Below, piece by piece: positions 24,261 to 34,236 of a DNA stretch of 38,181 nucleotides. The translations under genes were made by a program, and so were the position numbers. Within the stretch, counting starts at the first letter, position 1; each line of letters begins with the position of its first letter. The stretch lies in contig JACPYR010000046.1 in NCBI GenBank assembly GCA_016195965.1, positions 1 to 38,181 on the forward strand, written 5' to 3'. The notes below the pieces were generated by a model. It made no database searches. It was not told where the DNA came from and was given only the letters and a program-made list of their open reading frames with translations. This stretch comes from Nitrosomonadales bacterium. Lineage in GTDB: Bacteria > Pseudomonadota > Gammaproteobacteria > Burkholderiales > Gallionellaceae.

Positions 24261-25247
24261 TCATGGTTGCCTCCGTTGCGGCAAATTGAACAACGCAATC
24301 CTGCGCAAACACTCGTCGCGGTGTGCGATGCCGCTGCTGGAGGGCAACTCGTCATCTGGCATGCGCAGTCCGTAGCGCAAGCCCTGAGCTTCCGCATCCA
24401 GCACCCAGCGGGTCATGCGCGCGAGCTTTTCCTCATCGTTGCGATCCGGCGTATCGGCATAATCCAGCCACAGTTCTTCGCCCAGCGGCGTGGTAAATTG
24501 CTTGACCTGCAAACCGCGTTCGCGCGCGTAAGCCTTCCACGCGATGCGCGGCAGGGCATCGCCGGCGATGTATTTGCGCAGGCCGGAGAAATCCTCGTCG
24601 CCGCTTACGCTGCGCTTGCCAGTGCCATCGGGCGAGCTGCCGGATGGCAGCGGTGCATCGTCCATAGGCCTGGGGTAGACCAGACAGCGCGCATCGAAAT
24701 GCAGATACGACCAGCAATAAAACAGGCCGAGCGGGAATTCGGTATACAGCGTCAGGCGGCCTGTTTGCAGCCAGCCGCGCTGCGTGGCGGGGAGCGGAAA
24801 AACGACTTCAGTGTCCTGCCGTGCGAGAACGTCGAATTGCAGCGACGCGGGTTCGGTTTGCCAGAACGTCTCGCCGGTCTTGACCAGGCAAAGCTGGTAG
24901 CGCGGCAACGGGCTGGGGTTGTTGAAGTGAAAAGTGAATTGCGCGGTATCGCCGCAGAACACCGCTTCGGCGCGGCCCGCGCGCACCTGCAGATGGGCCA
25001 GGTTGCGGAACGCGTGCAGCATCGACATCACCGCCATCATCGTCAGCAAGAAAGTCAGCACATAACCCAGGCTCAGGTTGTAGTTGATATCTCCCAGCAA
25101 CATCAGCACCAGCACGAACGCGAGCATGAAACCCTGCCGGGTGGGAATGATGTAGATGCTGCGCTGGGTCAGCGTGATCGTGCCTTGGGCCATACGCTGG
25201 CGGCTAGCGGCCCAGTCGCGGAATTTTTGATGAAGTGCAGTGAGCAC
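24261..25247 (-). CDS. DUF58 domain-containing protein
   Basis: A 328-residue protein with two membrane helices close to the N-terminus (GFMLAFVLVLMLLGDINY, GYVLTFLLTMMAVMSML), then a cytoplasmic or periplasmic beta-rich section. The DUF58 core follows: GSSPDGTGKRSVSGDEDFSGLRKYIAGDALPRIAWKAYAR. DUF58 proteins often have a von Willebrand A-like fold and pair with MoxR ATPases. It begins with GTG four bases after the moxR stop, so it is certainly co-transcribed and probably co-translated. Confidence 0.85.
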   Translation of the reverse strand: MLTALHQKFRDWAASRQRMAQGTITLTQRSIYIIPTRQGFMLAFVLVLMLLGDINYNLSLGYVLTFLLTMMAVMSMLHAFRNLAHLQVRAGRAEAVFCGDTAQFTFHFNNPSPLPRYQLCLVKTGETFWQTEPASLQFDVLARQDTEVVFPLPATQRGWLQTGRLTLYTEFPLGLFYCWSYLHFDARCLVYPRPMDDAPLPSGSSPDGTGKRSVSGDEDFSGLRKYIAGDALPRIAWKAYARERGLQVKQFTTPLGEELWLDYADTPDRNDEEKLARMTRWVLDAEAQGLRYGLRMPDDELPSSSGIAHRDECLRRIALFNLPQRRQP

Positions 25248-25251
25248 AGGG

Positions 25252-26169
25252 TTACGGGATGGCTACCGACTCGATCAATTCGCGCACCAGCATGTCGCTG
25301 TTCTGGCGCGCGTGTTCGCCTGGAGCTTGCAGGCGGTGGCTGGCTACGCCGGGCAATACCGCCTGCACGTCCTCGGGGATCACCGCGTCGCGATTATCCA
25401 GCAAGGCCCAGGCGCGCGCGGCGGCGAGCAGCGACAGTCCGGCGCGCGGGGACAAGCCGTGGGTGTAGCGCACCGCCTCGCGCGTGTGGCGCAGAATGGC
25501 TTGCACGTAGTCGAGCAACGCGGGCGAGACGAAGATTTTTCGTGCCTGCTTCTGTAATTCGAACAGTTCAACGCTTGTCATCTGCGGGCTGAGCCCGGCG
25601 ACGATCTCGCGACGGTCCATGCCGGACAACAAGCCGCGCTCGGCCTGCGCATCGGGATAGCCCATCTGGATGCGCATTAAAAAACGGTCTAGCTGCGATT
25701 CCGGCAGCGCGAAGGTGCCGATCTGGTAGGCGGGATTTTGTGTGGCGATCACGAAGAACGGCGCGGGCAATGCGCGCGTCGTGCCTTCTATGGTCACCTG
25801 CTGTTCTTCCATCGCCTCCAGCAGCGCGCTTTGCGCCTTGGGTGTGGCGCGGTTGATCTCGTCCGCCAGCACCATTTGCGCGAAGATCGGGCCAGGGTGG
25901 AATTTGAATTCATTGGTGTCGCGCTGGTATACCGACACGCCGAGGATATCGGCGGGCAACAGGTCGCTGGTGAACTGGATGCGCGAAAATTGCAGTCCCA
26001 GCGTGCGCGCCAGCACGTGCGCCAGCGTGGTCTTGCCGACGCCCGGTAAATCCTCGATCAGCAAGTGGCCGCGCGCCAGCAGGCACGCGAGCGCGAGGCG
26101 GATTTGCTGCGGCTTGCCGAGGATGATCTGTTCGGCCTGGGTGATGGCGTGGTGCAGTGAGTTGCTCAT
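25252..26169 (-). CDS. MoxR-family AAA+ ATPase
   Basis: A 305-residue AAA+ ATPase. Walker A is GVGKTTLAH near residue 45, and Walker B is VLADEINRA with the adjacent sensor motif TPKAQSALLEAMEEQQVT. Sensor 1 lies in FFVIATQNPAYQIGTF. The arginine finger region SQLDRFLMRIQMGYP and the C-terminal lid (ILRHTREAVRYTHGLSPRAGLSL) complete the family pattern. MoxR proteins act as chaperone-like ATPases in assembly of cofactor-containing or envelope complexes. This is the first gene of the operon with DUF58 and the transglutaminase. Confidence 0.92.
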   Translation of the reverse strand: MSNSLHHAITQAEQIILGKPQQIRLALACLLARGHLLIEDLPGVGKTTLAHVLARTLGLQFSRIQFTSDLLPADILGVSVYQRDTNEFKFHPGPIFAQMVLADEINRATPKAQSALLEAMEEQQVTIEGTTRALPAPFFVIATQNPAYQIGTFALPESQLDRFLMRIQMGYPDAQAERGLLSGMDRREIVAGLSPQMTSVELFELQKQARKIFVSPALLDYVQAILRHTREAVRYTHGLSPRAGLSLLAAARAWALLDNRDAVIPEDVQAVLPGVASHRLQAPGEHARQNSDMLVRELIESVAIP

Positions 26170-26200
26170 GGTTTGAATAATCCTAAAAACCGCAATTCAA

Positions 26201-26329
26201 GCCACAGAGATCACAGAGGACACAGAGATGAAGCCGGTTCCACATGTTTTGCCGGTTCACCTGATGGGTGAAGGTAATATTTATGGTAACCAATTGTTTC
26301 TCCTCTGTGAACTCTGTGTTCTCTGTGGC
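26201..26329. repeat. Palindromic element with 9-base CACAGAG periodicity, copy 2
   Basis: Left arm 26201-26227 has three CACAGAG units at 9-base steps. Right arm 26303-26329 has three CTCTGTG units at the same step. It is the same element as at 24127, with an unrelated centre. It sits in the leader region of moxR, so it might influence that operon. Confidence 0.8.
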
Positions 26330-26459
26330 TAACTGATTTTTTCAGGATAATCTATGATCAGGTAGCGAACGATAAGCTACCCGCGCGGCTTGCACAATAG
26401 TGCTTCATCGGGTGCATGGCTTTTAGCTATTGATCCGGCGCGAGTTATCCGGGAATCCG

Positions 26460-26519
26460 TTCGCATTGAGCTGGTCGAAAAGTGGGCGGCTTCCGGTGCT
26501 TCGACGGGCTCGGCACGAA
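26460..26519. repeat. Imperfect inverted repeat of the TTCGnnnnGAGC type
   Basis: Two 20-base arms (26460-26479 and 26500-26519) are imperfect inverted complements, starting and ending TTCG/CGAA around GAGCTGG and GGGCTCG. They resemble the intergenic TTCGACAGGCTCAGCACGAA repeats common in beta-proteobacteria. An outer pair ATTGATCCGG (26429-26438) and CCGGATCAAT (26542-26551) encloses it and reaches the stop codon of the thioesterase gene. Confidence 0.6.
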
Positions 26520-26546
26520 CGACAATCGCATTCAATTCGTACCGGA

Positions 26547-27017
26547 TCAATTGGAGGTGGAGCGGTCGGCGGCGATCGCGGCGATGACTTCGGTAGGCGG
26601 AATTACTCCCTTAGTGCTTCGCACCACGCCCTTGGAGGTGCCTTCGGCGATGGTTTTTTCGCCGATCGAAAAACGGTGCGTCATATAGAAATGTTTTTCG
26701 TCCCAGTGTGTCATGTGCATGGTCGCCGTGAAGCGCTTGAACACGCCCAGCGGTTTGCGGTAGTTCATGGTGTGCTCGGCGATGATGGGCATCCAGCCGC
26801 GCTTGAGCATTACCCGGGCAAGACCCGAGCGTATGAACAGGTCTACGCGGTTCAGGTCGCACAGCGTCAGGTAGCGGCCATTATTGACATGCAGATTAAT
26901 ATCCAGGTCGTTGGGGAACGTGAGTAGCGTGAGTTCGCTGGTCGCAGCCCCCGCAGGAAGCCGTGGCCGGAACAACGACGCGGCCAGCACATAGAACAGC
27001 CTGAGAAAAAGATTCAT
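26547..27017 (-). CDS. Thioesterase family protein (4HBT-like, acyl-CoA thioesterase)
   Basis: A 156-residue hotdog-fold protein. The N-terminus is hydrophobic (FLRLFYVLAASLFRP) and could associate with membrane. The core DLDINLHVNNGRYLTLCDLNRVDLF contains the Asp-x-Asn-x-His-x-Asn-Asn pattern of 4-hydroxybenzoyl-CoA-type thioesterases, with the aspartate as likely catalytic residue. EHTMNYRKPLGVFKRF and EGTSKGVV follow, as in the family. Substrate specificity cannot be read from sequence. It is a single gene on the minus strand. Confidence 0.8.
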   Translation of the reverse strand: MNLFLRLFYVLAASLFRPRLPAGAATSELTLLTFPNDLDINLHVNNGRYLTLCDLNRVDLFIRSGLARVMLKRGWMPIIAEHTMNYRKPLGVFKRFTATMHMTHWDEKHFYMTHRFSIGEKTIAEGTSKGVVRSTKGVIPPTEVIAAIAADRSTSN

Positions 27018-27074
27018 ATCGGCTTACTCCGAATATCGGTTATATGGTTAGGGGAGGGGCATCGGTCTATTCTT

Positions 27075-27494
27075 TCACATCCACGAAGTCCTGGCTTCAA
27101 CCTTGAACCCGTCTTCAAGCGTCGCCTGACTCAGGCTGCCTGCCTCGGTCTGGATGCAGATAAAGTACAAATCCTGATCGCCTGCTGCCAAAGCTCGTCC
27201 GCCCTTGGGGTCAACCCGGATCAGGCTGCCTTCGCAAACCGGAAACTCGTTCCCATCCGCATAGAATATCCCGTTGCCGCGCAACACGATGTACAGCTCT
27301 TCGTTTTTCCTGTGCGCATGTACAAAGGGCATGCCCTTGCCGGGGGGCAGACGATTGATTGAGACTTCGCATCCGGTCAGCCCTAATTCTTCCCCTATAA
27401 AGCGCTTGCCTTTTATTCCTCTGAATTCTTGTTGCAGCAGATTTTCAAAAGAGCCGATTTGCGCTACAGCATAGTTTTCGCCTTGAACTTCCAT
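27075..27494 (-). CDS. Cupin-domain protein
   Basis: A 139-residue small cupin. Motif 1 is GMPFVHAHRKNEELYIVLRG, which supplies two metal-binding histidines and a glutamate. Motif 2 (GSLIRVDPKGGRAL) lacks the usual third histidine, so metal binding may be incomplete. Such proteins range from isomerases to sensor proteins; I cannot name the substrate. AAGGAGGCATACAG is an excellent ribosome binding site. It is divergent from the HxlR-type regulator and shares a control region with it, so it is the probable regulatory target. Confidence 0.78.
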   Translation of the reverse strand: MEVQGENYAVAQIGSFENLLQQEFRGIKGKRFIGEELGLTGCEVSINRLPPGKGMPFVHAHRKNEELYIVLRGNGIFYADGNEFPVCEGSLIRVDPKGGRALAAGDQDLYFICIQTEAGSLSQATLEDGFKVEARTSWM

Positions 27495-27510
27495 CTGTAT
27501 GCCTCCTTAA

Positions 27511-27600
27511 TTTATCGCGTAAATATTTGTTGCTTGCAAAATGCAAGTGACGGTATGCTACACCAAGCGACTTGCAAAACGCAAGCGACAAAGTTACAGT
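27511..27600. promoter_or_regulatory. Divergent promoters with two identical HxlR-type operators
   Basis: CTTGCAAAATGCAAG (27533-27547) and CTTGCAAAACGCAAG (27571-27585) are CTTGC-N5-GCAAG palindromes with centres 38 bases apart. Each overlies one promoter -35 box. For the cupin gene, minus strand, TTGCAA (27534-27539), 17 bases, GATAAA (27511-27516). For the regulator, TTGCAA (27572-27577), 17 bases, TACAGT (27595-27600). Binding would block both promoters. Confidence 0.7.
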
Positions 27601-27607
27601 GATCGCC

Positions 27608-27997
27608 ATGAAGAAAACCCAAGCCGATGCGCCGACTTTTCCAAGCGAATTCCGTTCTTCCTGCCCGGTAGCTTCGGTGCTGGACATACTGGGCGACAAA
27701 TGGACGCTGGTCGTGGTGCGCGATCTGTTTTTGAACAAGCACCGCTACGGCGATTTTCTGACCTCACCCGAAGCGATTCCGACCAATATTCTGGCGGACC
27801 GGTTAAAGAAGCTGGAGGCGGCAGGCATCGTCAAGCGCGATCTGTATCAGGACAATCCGCCGCGCGCCGAATACTTTCTCACCACGCGCGGTGCCGATCT
27901 CGCACCGGTGTTGAGGGCCATGCTCAAATGGGGGGTGCAGTATCTGCCGGGAGTAAGCATTCCGCAAAAGTTCACTCCGCCTGAAATCAGGGACTGA
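27608..27997 (+). CDS. HxlR-family winged-helix transcriptional regulator
   Basis: A 129-residue MarR-like regulator. The HxlR signature is FRSSCPVASVLDILGDKWTLVVVRDLF, containing the conserved N-terminal cysteine that senses oxidants or aldehydes in several relatives. It is followed by the winged helix (GDFLTSPEAIPTNILADRLKKLEAAGIV) and wing (YQDNPPRAEYFLTTRGADLAPVL). The ATG at 27608 is only seven bases after the predicted -10 box and has no ribosome binding site, so a leaderless message is likely; a TTG 12 codons upstream falls inside the operator and is unlikely. It probably represses itself and the divergent cupin gene. Confidence 0.88.
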   Translation: MKKTQADAPTFPSEFRSSCPVASVLDILGDKWTLVVVRDLFLNKHRYGDFLTSPEAIPTNILADRLKKLEAAGIVKRDLYQDNPPRAEYFLTTRGADLAPVLRAMLKWGVQYLPGVSIPQKFTPPEIRD

Positions 27998-28017
27998 TGC
28001 CAGGGAGTTTAGGAAAG

Positions 28018-28176
28018 CGCTGATTTATTCGGTTTCGTCGTTCCCGCGCATAACCAGCGACTTTGCTGACGACTTATGCCAGCTTAGTCGAATGGCTAGT
28101 AGTCGTATCAGGCGGGAACCCAGTTAAATTAAGGCACTGGATCACCGCCTTCGCGGAGATGACGAATAAATCAGCG
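28018..28176. repeat. MITE-like inverted-repeat element
   Basis: Perfect 14-base terminal inverted repeats CGCTGATTTATTCG (28018-28031) and CGAATAAATCAGCG (28163-28176) enclose 131 bases. Inside are further inverted segments of the GTTCCCGC/GCGGGAAC type. No reading frame is present. The size and layout fit a non-autonomous miniature element, or a composite of two REP-like repeats. It occupies the gap between the HxlR and Mth938-like genes. Confidence 0.65.
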
Positions 28177-28203
28177 TCTGCTTAGCTCTGAAGTCAAACG
28201 GGG

Positions 28204-28572
28204 CTACAGCAGGATCGCCGCCACCACCCGGCGGTCTTCTGCGACCAGAATGTTGTAGGTGCGGCATGCGGCGGGGGTGTTCATGAACTCGACGGCGATG
28301 CCAGCGTCGGTCAAGGCACGATACAGTCGCGGGTGGGGAAAGTGTTGTTGCGTTCCTGTGCCGAGCAGCAGCACCTCCGGTTTGAGCGAGAGGAAATAGG
28401 TGAAATGCGCTTCGTTCAGTTCGGCAAAGCGGGTGACGTGCCAGTCGCTCAGCACTGCTTCCGCATGCACCACGATGCTGTGTTGGTAGCGCTGGCCGTT
28501 AACCATCACAAAATCGGGGCCGTGGGCGGTGAACAGATGTTTGTGGTCGGGATGATCCAGGTGTAGTTTCAA
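28204..28572 (-). CDS. Mth938-like domain protein (DUF498)
   Basis: A 122-residue protein of the Mth938/NDUFAF3-like fold. Recognisable are the segments VVHAEAVLSDWHVTRFAELNEAHF, then PEVLLLGTGTQQHFPHPRLYRALTDAGIAVEFMNTPAACRTYNILVAEDRRVVAAILL. These bear the conserved Gly-Thr-Gly loop and the MNTxAACRTYN motif. The mitochondrial relative assists complex I assembly; in bacteria the role is not known. It is a lone gene, downstream of a repeat element. Confidence 0.85.
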   Translation of the reverse strand: MKLHLDHPDHKHLFTAHGPDFVMVNGQRYQHSIVVHAEAVLSDWHVTRFAELNEAHFTYFLSLKPEVLLLGTGTQQHFPHPRLYRALTDAGIAVEFMNTPAACRTYNILVAEDRRVVAAILL

Positions 28573-28665
28573 AATGATCTCGTGCGGTAAGAGGCGGGGA
28601 GTTTAGGGTCAGTCGCGGGATGCGTCAAACCGTGGCTGGGTTGCCCCAGCTGTGGCGGCGGCAGT

Positions 28666-29007
28666 TCAGTGTTTTTTGGGCGGTTTGTGGCGCAGATAAA
28701 CGGTAGGCTGGCCATCTATCCTCAGAGTGAGTTTGCCGCCGGCGAGCTGGTAAGGAATCGCATTCGAGCTGTGTTTGCCGCTCAGTTGGATCAGGCCGCC
28801 GTTGGTAACGGCATAGTAATATCGTTTGCCCTTGAAGATGATGGTTCCGTCGTCCTTGAACGTGAGGCTGTCTTCCGCGCTGTACCAGGTGCCCCGCACG
28901 GATTGCTCGGCTTTGGAGACCGTGCCATGCGGTCGTTCAGCAGCGAAGCCGCTACCGGAAAAGGCGAGCAGCGAAAGTGCTAGCAAGCTATAACGCAGGA
29001 AAGACAT
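28666..29007 (-). CDS. Small exported protein, hypothetical
   Basis: A 113-residue protein starting at 29007 behind GGGGAGTTCAC, a good ribosome binding site. It has a typical signal peptide (SFLRYSLLALSLLAFSGSGFAAE, cleavage likely after GFA). The mature part appears to be a small beta-sheet domain (GTWYSAEDSLTFKDDGTIIFKGKRYYYAVTNGGLIQLSG). The repeated pattern of Trp/Tyr and Gly turns resembles lipocalin-like or META-like periplasmic proteins, but I do not assign a family. The tail is basic (RHKPPKKH). Confidence 0.7.
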   Translation of the reverse strand: MSFLRYSLLALSLLAFSGSGFAAERPHGTVSKAEQSVRGTWYSAEDSLTFKDDGTIIFKGKRYYYAVTNGGLIQLSGKHSSNAIPYQLAGGKLTLRIDGQPTVYLRHKPPKKH

Positions 29008-29062
29008 GTGAACTCCCCGGTGTTGGCAATGATGCACACGTTAAAAGCACAGGCAATATTTG

Positions 29063-29626
29063 TCAACGCGCATGATTTTTGAGTGTTGGGTTTTCGAGCC
29101 TGGACTCACCCGGAGCCAGCCCTTGCAAAGTCCACTCGCCGATCCGGTAGCGGATCAGGCGTAGCGTAGGCAGGCCAACGGCTGCAGTCATGCGCCTCAC
29201 CTGGCGATTTTTCCCTTCACGTATCGTCAATGCGATCCAGCTGGTTGGAATGTTTTTGCGTTCGCGTACCGGCGGATCGCGCTGCCACAGATGGGCCGGC
29301 TCATCCATTATCTGCGCCTCGGCGGGCAATGTCAGCCCGTCCTTGAGTTGCACTCCGCGCTGCAACTGAACCATTGCCGCCTCATTTGCAATACCTTCAA
29401 CCTGCACCCAGTAGGTTTTGGACAACTTGTGTTTCGGATCGGTGATGCGATGTTGCAACTGCCCGTCATCGGTCAGCACCAGCAGGCCTTCGCTATCGGT
29501 ATCCAATCTGCCCGCAGGATAAAAGTCGGGAAGCGCGATATAATCCGCCAGCGTCGGGTGCAGCCCATCACGGCTGAATTGGCAGATCACTCCATAAGGT
29601 TTATTGAACAGCAGGATATGACCCAT
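29063..29626 (-). CDS. rluE: 23S rRNA pseudouridine synthase, RluE-type
   Basis: A 187-residue RsuA-family pseudouridine synthase lacking the S4 domain, as in RluE, which converts U2457 of 23S rRNA. It starts with HILLFNKPYGVICQFS. The active-site aspartate lies in AGRLDTDSEGLLVLTDDG. DPKHKLSKTYWVQVEG is the RsuA/RluE middle motif. TIREGKNRQVRRMTAAVGLPTLRLIRYRIG is the RNA-binding element. Length fits RluE. Assignment to U2457 is by family analogy only. It is divergent from icd. Confidence 0.87.
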   Translation of the reverse strand: MGHILLFNKPYGVICQFSRDGLHPTLADYIALPDFYPAGRLDTDSEGLLVLTDDGQLQHRITDPKHKLSKTYWVQVEGIANEAAMVQLQRGVQLKDGLTLPAEAQIMDEPAHLWQRDPPVRERKNIPTSWIALTIREGKNRQVRRMTAAVGLPTLRLIRYRIGEWTLQGLAPGESRLENPTLKNHAR

Positions 29627-29694
29627 TTCGTTTATCGCATCATTTAACCAAGCAGTGGTGCGAAGTATACGAAGAATTTCTTAGCCATCATTGA

Positions 29695-31932
<2,238 letters not shown>

Positions 31933-31975
31933 GCTCGTCACGCGTTGGCGCGCATTGTCGCTTTTGCGCTCGTTG

Positions 31976-32001
31976 AAAGCCCGGCAATGCCGGGCTTTTT
32001 T
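31976..32001 (+). terminator. Rho-independent terminator of icd
   Basis: A 10-base-pair stem (31976-31985 with 31989-31998), loop AAT, and a run of six T ending at 32001, 44 bases after the icd stop. Confidence 0.9.
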
Positions 32002-32135
32002 GCACTTGAAATTGCAATGAGCATCCTCACATAGCCAAGCGCAGCGCATTTCCGGATTTTTATTCGGGGATGATAATGACTAAAATATTGTGCTGCAGAT
32101 ATTGGCCTACTTAATTTTCGTGAAGGAATATGAAA

Positions 32136-33617
32136 ATGGAATGGATAAATTGTTCTAAGCCGGTCAGGGTGGCTATCCTGGCCTTGACGATGGCGGGAGC
32201 CGTGGCTGCGGGATATCTCTACCGTGACAGGCTGCCCGTCAAAGAAGCCCAAGCCATCCCGAGTGTGGTCGCCGCCACGCCGGAATCGCGCCCGACCCCA
32301 AGTGTCGCAACACCGCTGATCACGTTGCCCGATTTCGCCGAAATCGCCAGCCAGCAAGGCCCGGCGGTCGTCAATATCAGTGTATCCGGTTCGGTTAAAT
32401 CCGGATTTTCGGGTTTCCCCCAGATGGACCCCAACGATCCGTTCTACGAATTCTTCCGCCGCTTCCAGCCGCCTGTACCGCAAAACAGCGTGCCCACTCA
32501 TGGCCTGGGTTCCGGCTTCATCGTCAGCCCGGACGGTGTCGTCCTGACCAACGCCCATGTGGTGTCGGATGCCGATGAAGTGATCGTGAAGCTCACCGAC
32601 AAGCGCGAGTTCAAGGCCAAGGTGACCGCGATAGACAAGCCATCCGATGTCGCCGTGCTCAAGATCGACGCCAAAAACCTGCCGACCGTGAAGATCGGCG
32701 ACCCGCAGCGTGCGCGCGTCGGCGAGTGGGTGATTGCGATCGGCTCACCGTTCGGTTTCGAGAATACCGTGACTGCGGGCATCATCTCGGCCAAATCCCG
32801 CTCGTTGCCGGACGAAGGTTATGTGCCGTTCCTGCAGACAGACGTTGCGGTCAATCCGGGCAATTCCGGCGGGCCGCTGTTCAACATGAGCGGCGAAGTG
32901 ATCGGGATCAACTCGCAGATATACAGCCGCAGCGGCGGTTATCAGGGCTTGTCGTTCGCGATCCCGATCGATGTCGCGATGAAGGTCGAGCGCCAGCTGC
33001 TCGACCATGGCAAGGTCAGCCGGGGGCGTCTCGGGGTCGTGATCCAGGAAGTGGATCAGCAACTGGCCGATACCTTCGGGCTGGATAAACCAGGAGGTGC
33101 GCTGGTCAGCTCGGTGGAGAGGAATAGTCCCGCAGATAAAGCCGGCATCGAACCCGGCGACGTGATCCTGAAATTTAACAACAAGGAAATCGGGCGTTCT
33201 GCGGAACTGCCTCCGTTGGTGAGCGAACTGCCACCGGGGACCGTGGCCAGCATTGAGCTGTGGCGCAAGGGCAAGATCAAAAACATTTCGATGAGCGTCG
33301 GCGAGATGAGGATTGCGGGCGACAAGGGCAAGTCCGGCGGCGAAGAGAAAGTCGAGCTGGGCTTGACGGTGCGCCCGCTGACGTCCGAAGAACGCAAGCA
33401 GGCCGATGTCGCCACGGGTTTGTTGGTGGAGAATGTAGCGGAGGGTCCCGCGCATCGTGCCGGCGTGCGACCCGGCGATGTGATTCTATCCGTGAATGGA
33501 GACCCGACCGGCAGCGTGGAAAAACTGCGCACTCTGGTCGGCAAGAACGGCAAGCGCGTGGCGTTGCTGATCCTGCGCGGCAGGCAGCAAATGTTTGTCG
33601 CCGTTAATCTGGGTTAG
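32136..33617 (+). CDS. Do-family periplasmic serine protease (DegP/DegQ/MucD-like)
   Basis: A 493-residue envelope protease and chaperone. The start at 32136 lies eight bases after AAGGA; an ATG at 32130 is too close to it. An N-terminal hydrophobic segment (VAILALTMAGAVAAGYL) acts as signal peptide or anchor. The trypsin-like domain has His141 (TNAHVV), Asp171 (SDVAVLKI) and Ser244 (NPGNSGGPLFN). Two PDZ domains follow (about 280-370, RGRLGVVIQEV; about 395-490, LTVRPLTSEERKQAD). It would degrade or refold damaged periplasmic proteins. It converges with the amidase gene with a 14-base overlap. Confidence 0.92.
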   Translation: MEWINCSKPVRVAILALTMAGAVAAGYLYRDRLPVKEAQAIPSVVAATPESRPTPSVATPLITLPDFAEIASQQGPAVVNISVSGSVKSGFSGFPQMDPNDPFYEFFRRFQPPVPQNSVPTHGLGSGFIVSPDGVVLTNAHVVSDADEVIVKLTDKREFKAKVTAIDKPSDVAVLKIDAKNLPTVKIGDPQRARVGEWVIAIGSPFGFENTVTAGIISAKSRSLPDEGYVPFLQTDVAVNPGNSGGPLFNMSGEVIGINSQIYSRSGGYQGLSFAIPIDVAMKVERQLLDHGKVSRGRLGVVIQEVDQQLADTFGLDKPGGALVSSVERNSPADKAGIEPGDVILKFNNKEIGRSAELPPLVSELPPGTVASIELWRKGKIKNISMSVGEMRIAGDKGKSGGEEKVELGLTVRPLTSEERKQADVATGLLVENVAEGPAHRAGVRPGDVILSVNGDPTGSVEKLRTLVGKNGKRVALLILRGRQQMFVAVNLG

Positions 33618-34236
33618 CCCGGCGCACTGGTAAGCGCGCTGTTACTGCGCCGCTTGAGGCAGTCCTGACAGGCTGTTGAAATACACGATCCAGAATCACT
33701 TCATAGGGAAACGCGGCGCCGGGGTCCACCTTGCGCCGCTGCGTCCTGTCGCAGGGTAACCGCGCGTGATCGAGATCGGAGTGGCGCCTGATGCCATCGC
33801 GCTTGATGCCACGGCGTTGCCGGATGTCGCGTAACAAGTTCACCAGCGATGCCAGTTGCATTTCGGGAAACGGGTCTAGCCCGTCCCCATCGTTGATCAG
33901 TTCGATGGCGATCGAGCGGTCGCTGAAGTGAAAAACGTGGTGCGCCATCTGGTCTTCGGGAACGCTGGCGCGCAACGTCCCATCCCGGTCTATCATGTAG
34001 TGGATGCCCAGATTGGGATGCGCTTCTATATTGCGCAGATTTTCTTCCAGCGTGCCGGCCTTGACCCAGACGGGCTTGCCGTTTTTTGCATCGCAGGTGG
34101 GGCCGCCTGTCGAATGGATGACGACCATGTCGATCGCTTGCGTACGTACGCCGCCGGTGTGCCGCGCCTCTGCATCGGCGGCTGAAACGGCGAGCGCCGC
34201 CAGCACCAGCCCAATCACGACCGATTTAATCTTCAT
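33604..34236 (-). CDS. N-acetylmuramoyl-L-alanine amidase (Amidase_2 type)
   Basis: A 210-residue exported amidase that splits the bond between N-acetylmuramic acid and the stem peptide of peptidoglycan. The signal peptide is SVVIGLVLAALAVSAADAEA. The amidase_2 zinc site is spread over IDMVVIHSTGG (first His), the middle HYMIDRDGTL and MAHHVFHFSDRSIAIELI, and RRHSDLDHARLP together with KVDPGAAFPY near the end. The catalytic lysine of DPG-type sites is KVDPG. The C-terminal 30 residues are basic and unconserved, and run into the end of the protease gene. Confidence 0.82.
   Translation of the reverse strand: MKIKSVVIGLVLAALAVSAADAEARHTGGVRTQAIDMVVIHSTGGPTCDAKNGKPVWVKAGTLEENLRNIEAHPNLGIHYMIDRDGTLRASVPEDQMAHHVFHFSDRSIAIELINDGDGLDPFPEMQLASLVNLLRDIRQRRGIKRDGIRRHSDLDHARLPCDRTQRRKVDPGAAFPYEVILDRVFQQPVRTASSGAVTARLPVRRANPD

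Larger units (their letters stand above)
26170..26546. other. Gene-free region upstream of moxR
   Basis: This 377-base gap contains two repeat elements (26201-26329 and 26460-26519) and no supported gene. The minus-strand moxR promoter should be in it, but I could not single out a convincing pair of boxes. Confidence 0.4.

Noticed and set aside
24249..25592. Plus-strand frame of 447 codons
   Set aside because: Antisense to DUF58 and moxR, both of which have clear motifs and tight operon spacing.
27998..28203. Searched for a small RNA or gene in the gap after hxlR
   Set aside because: The whole gap is explained by the inverted-repeat element; no promoter or reading frame stands out.
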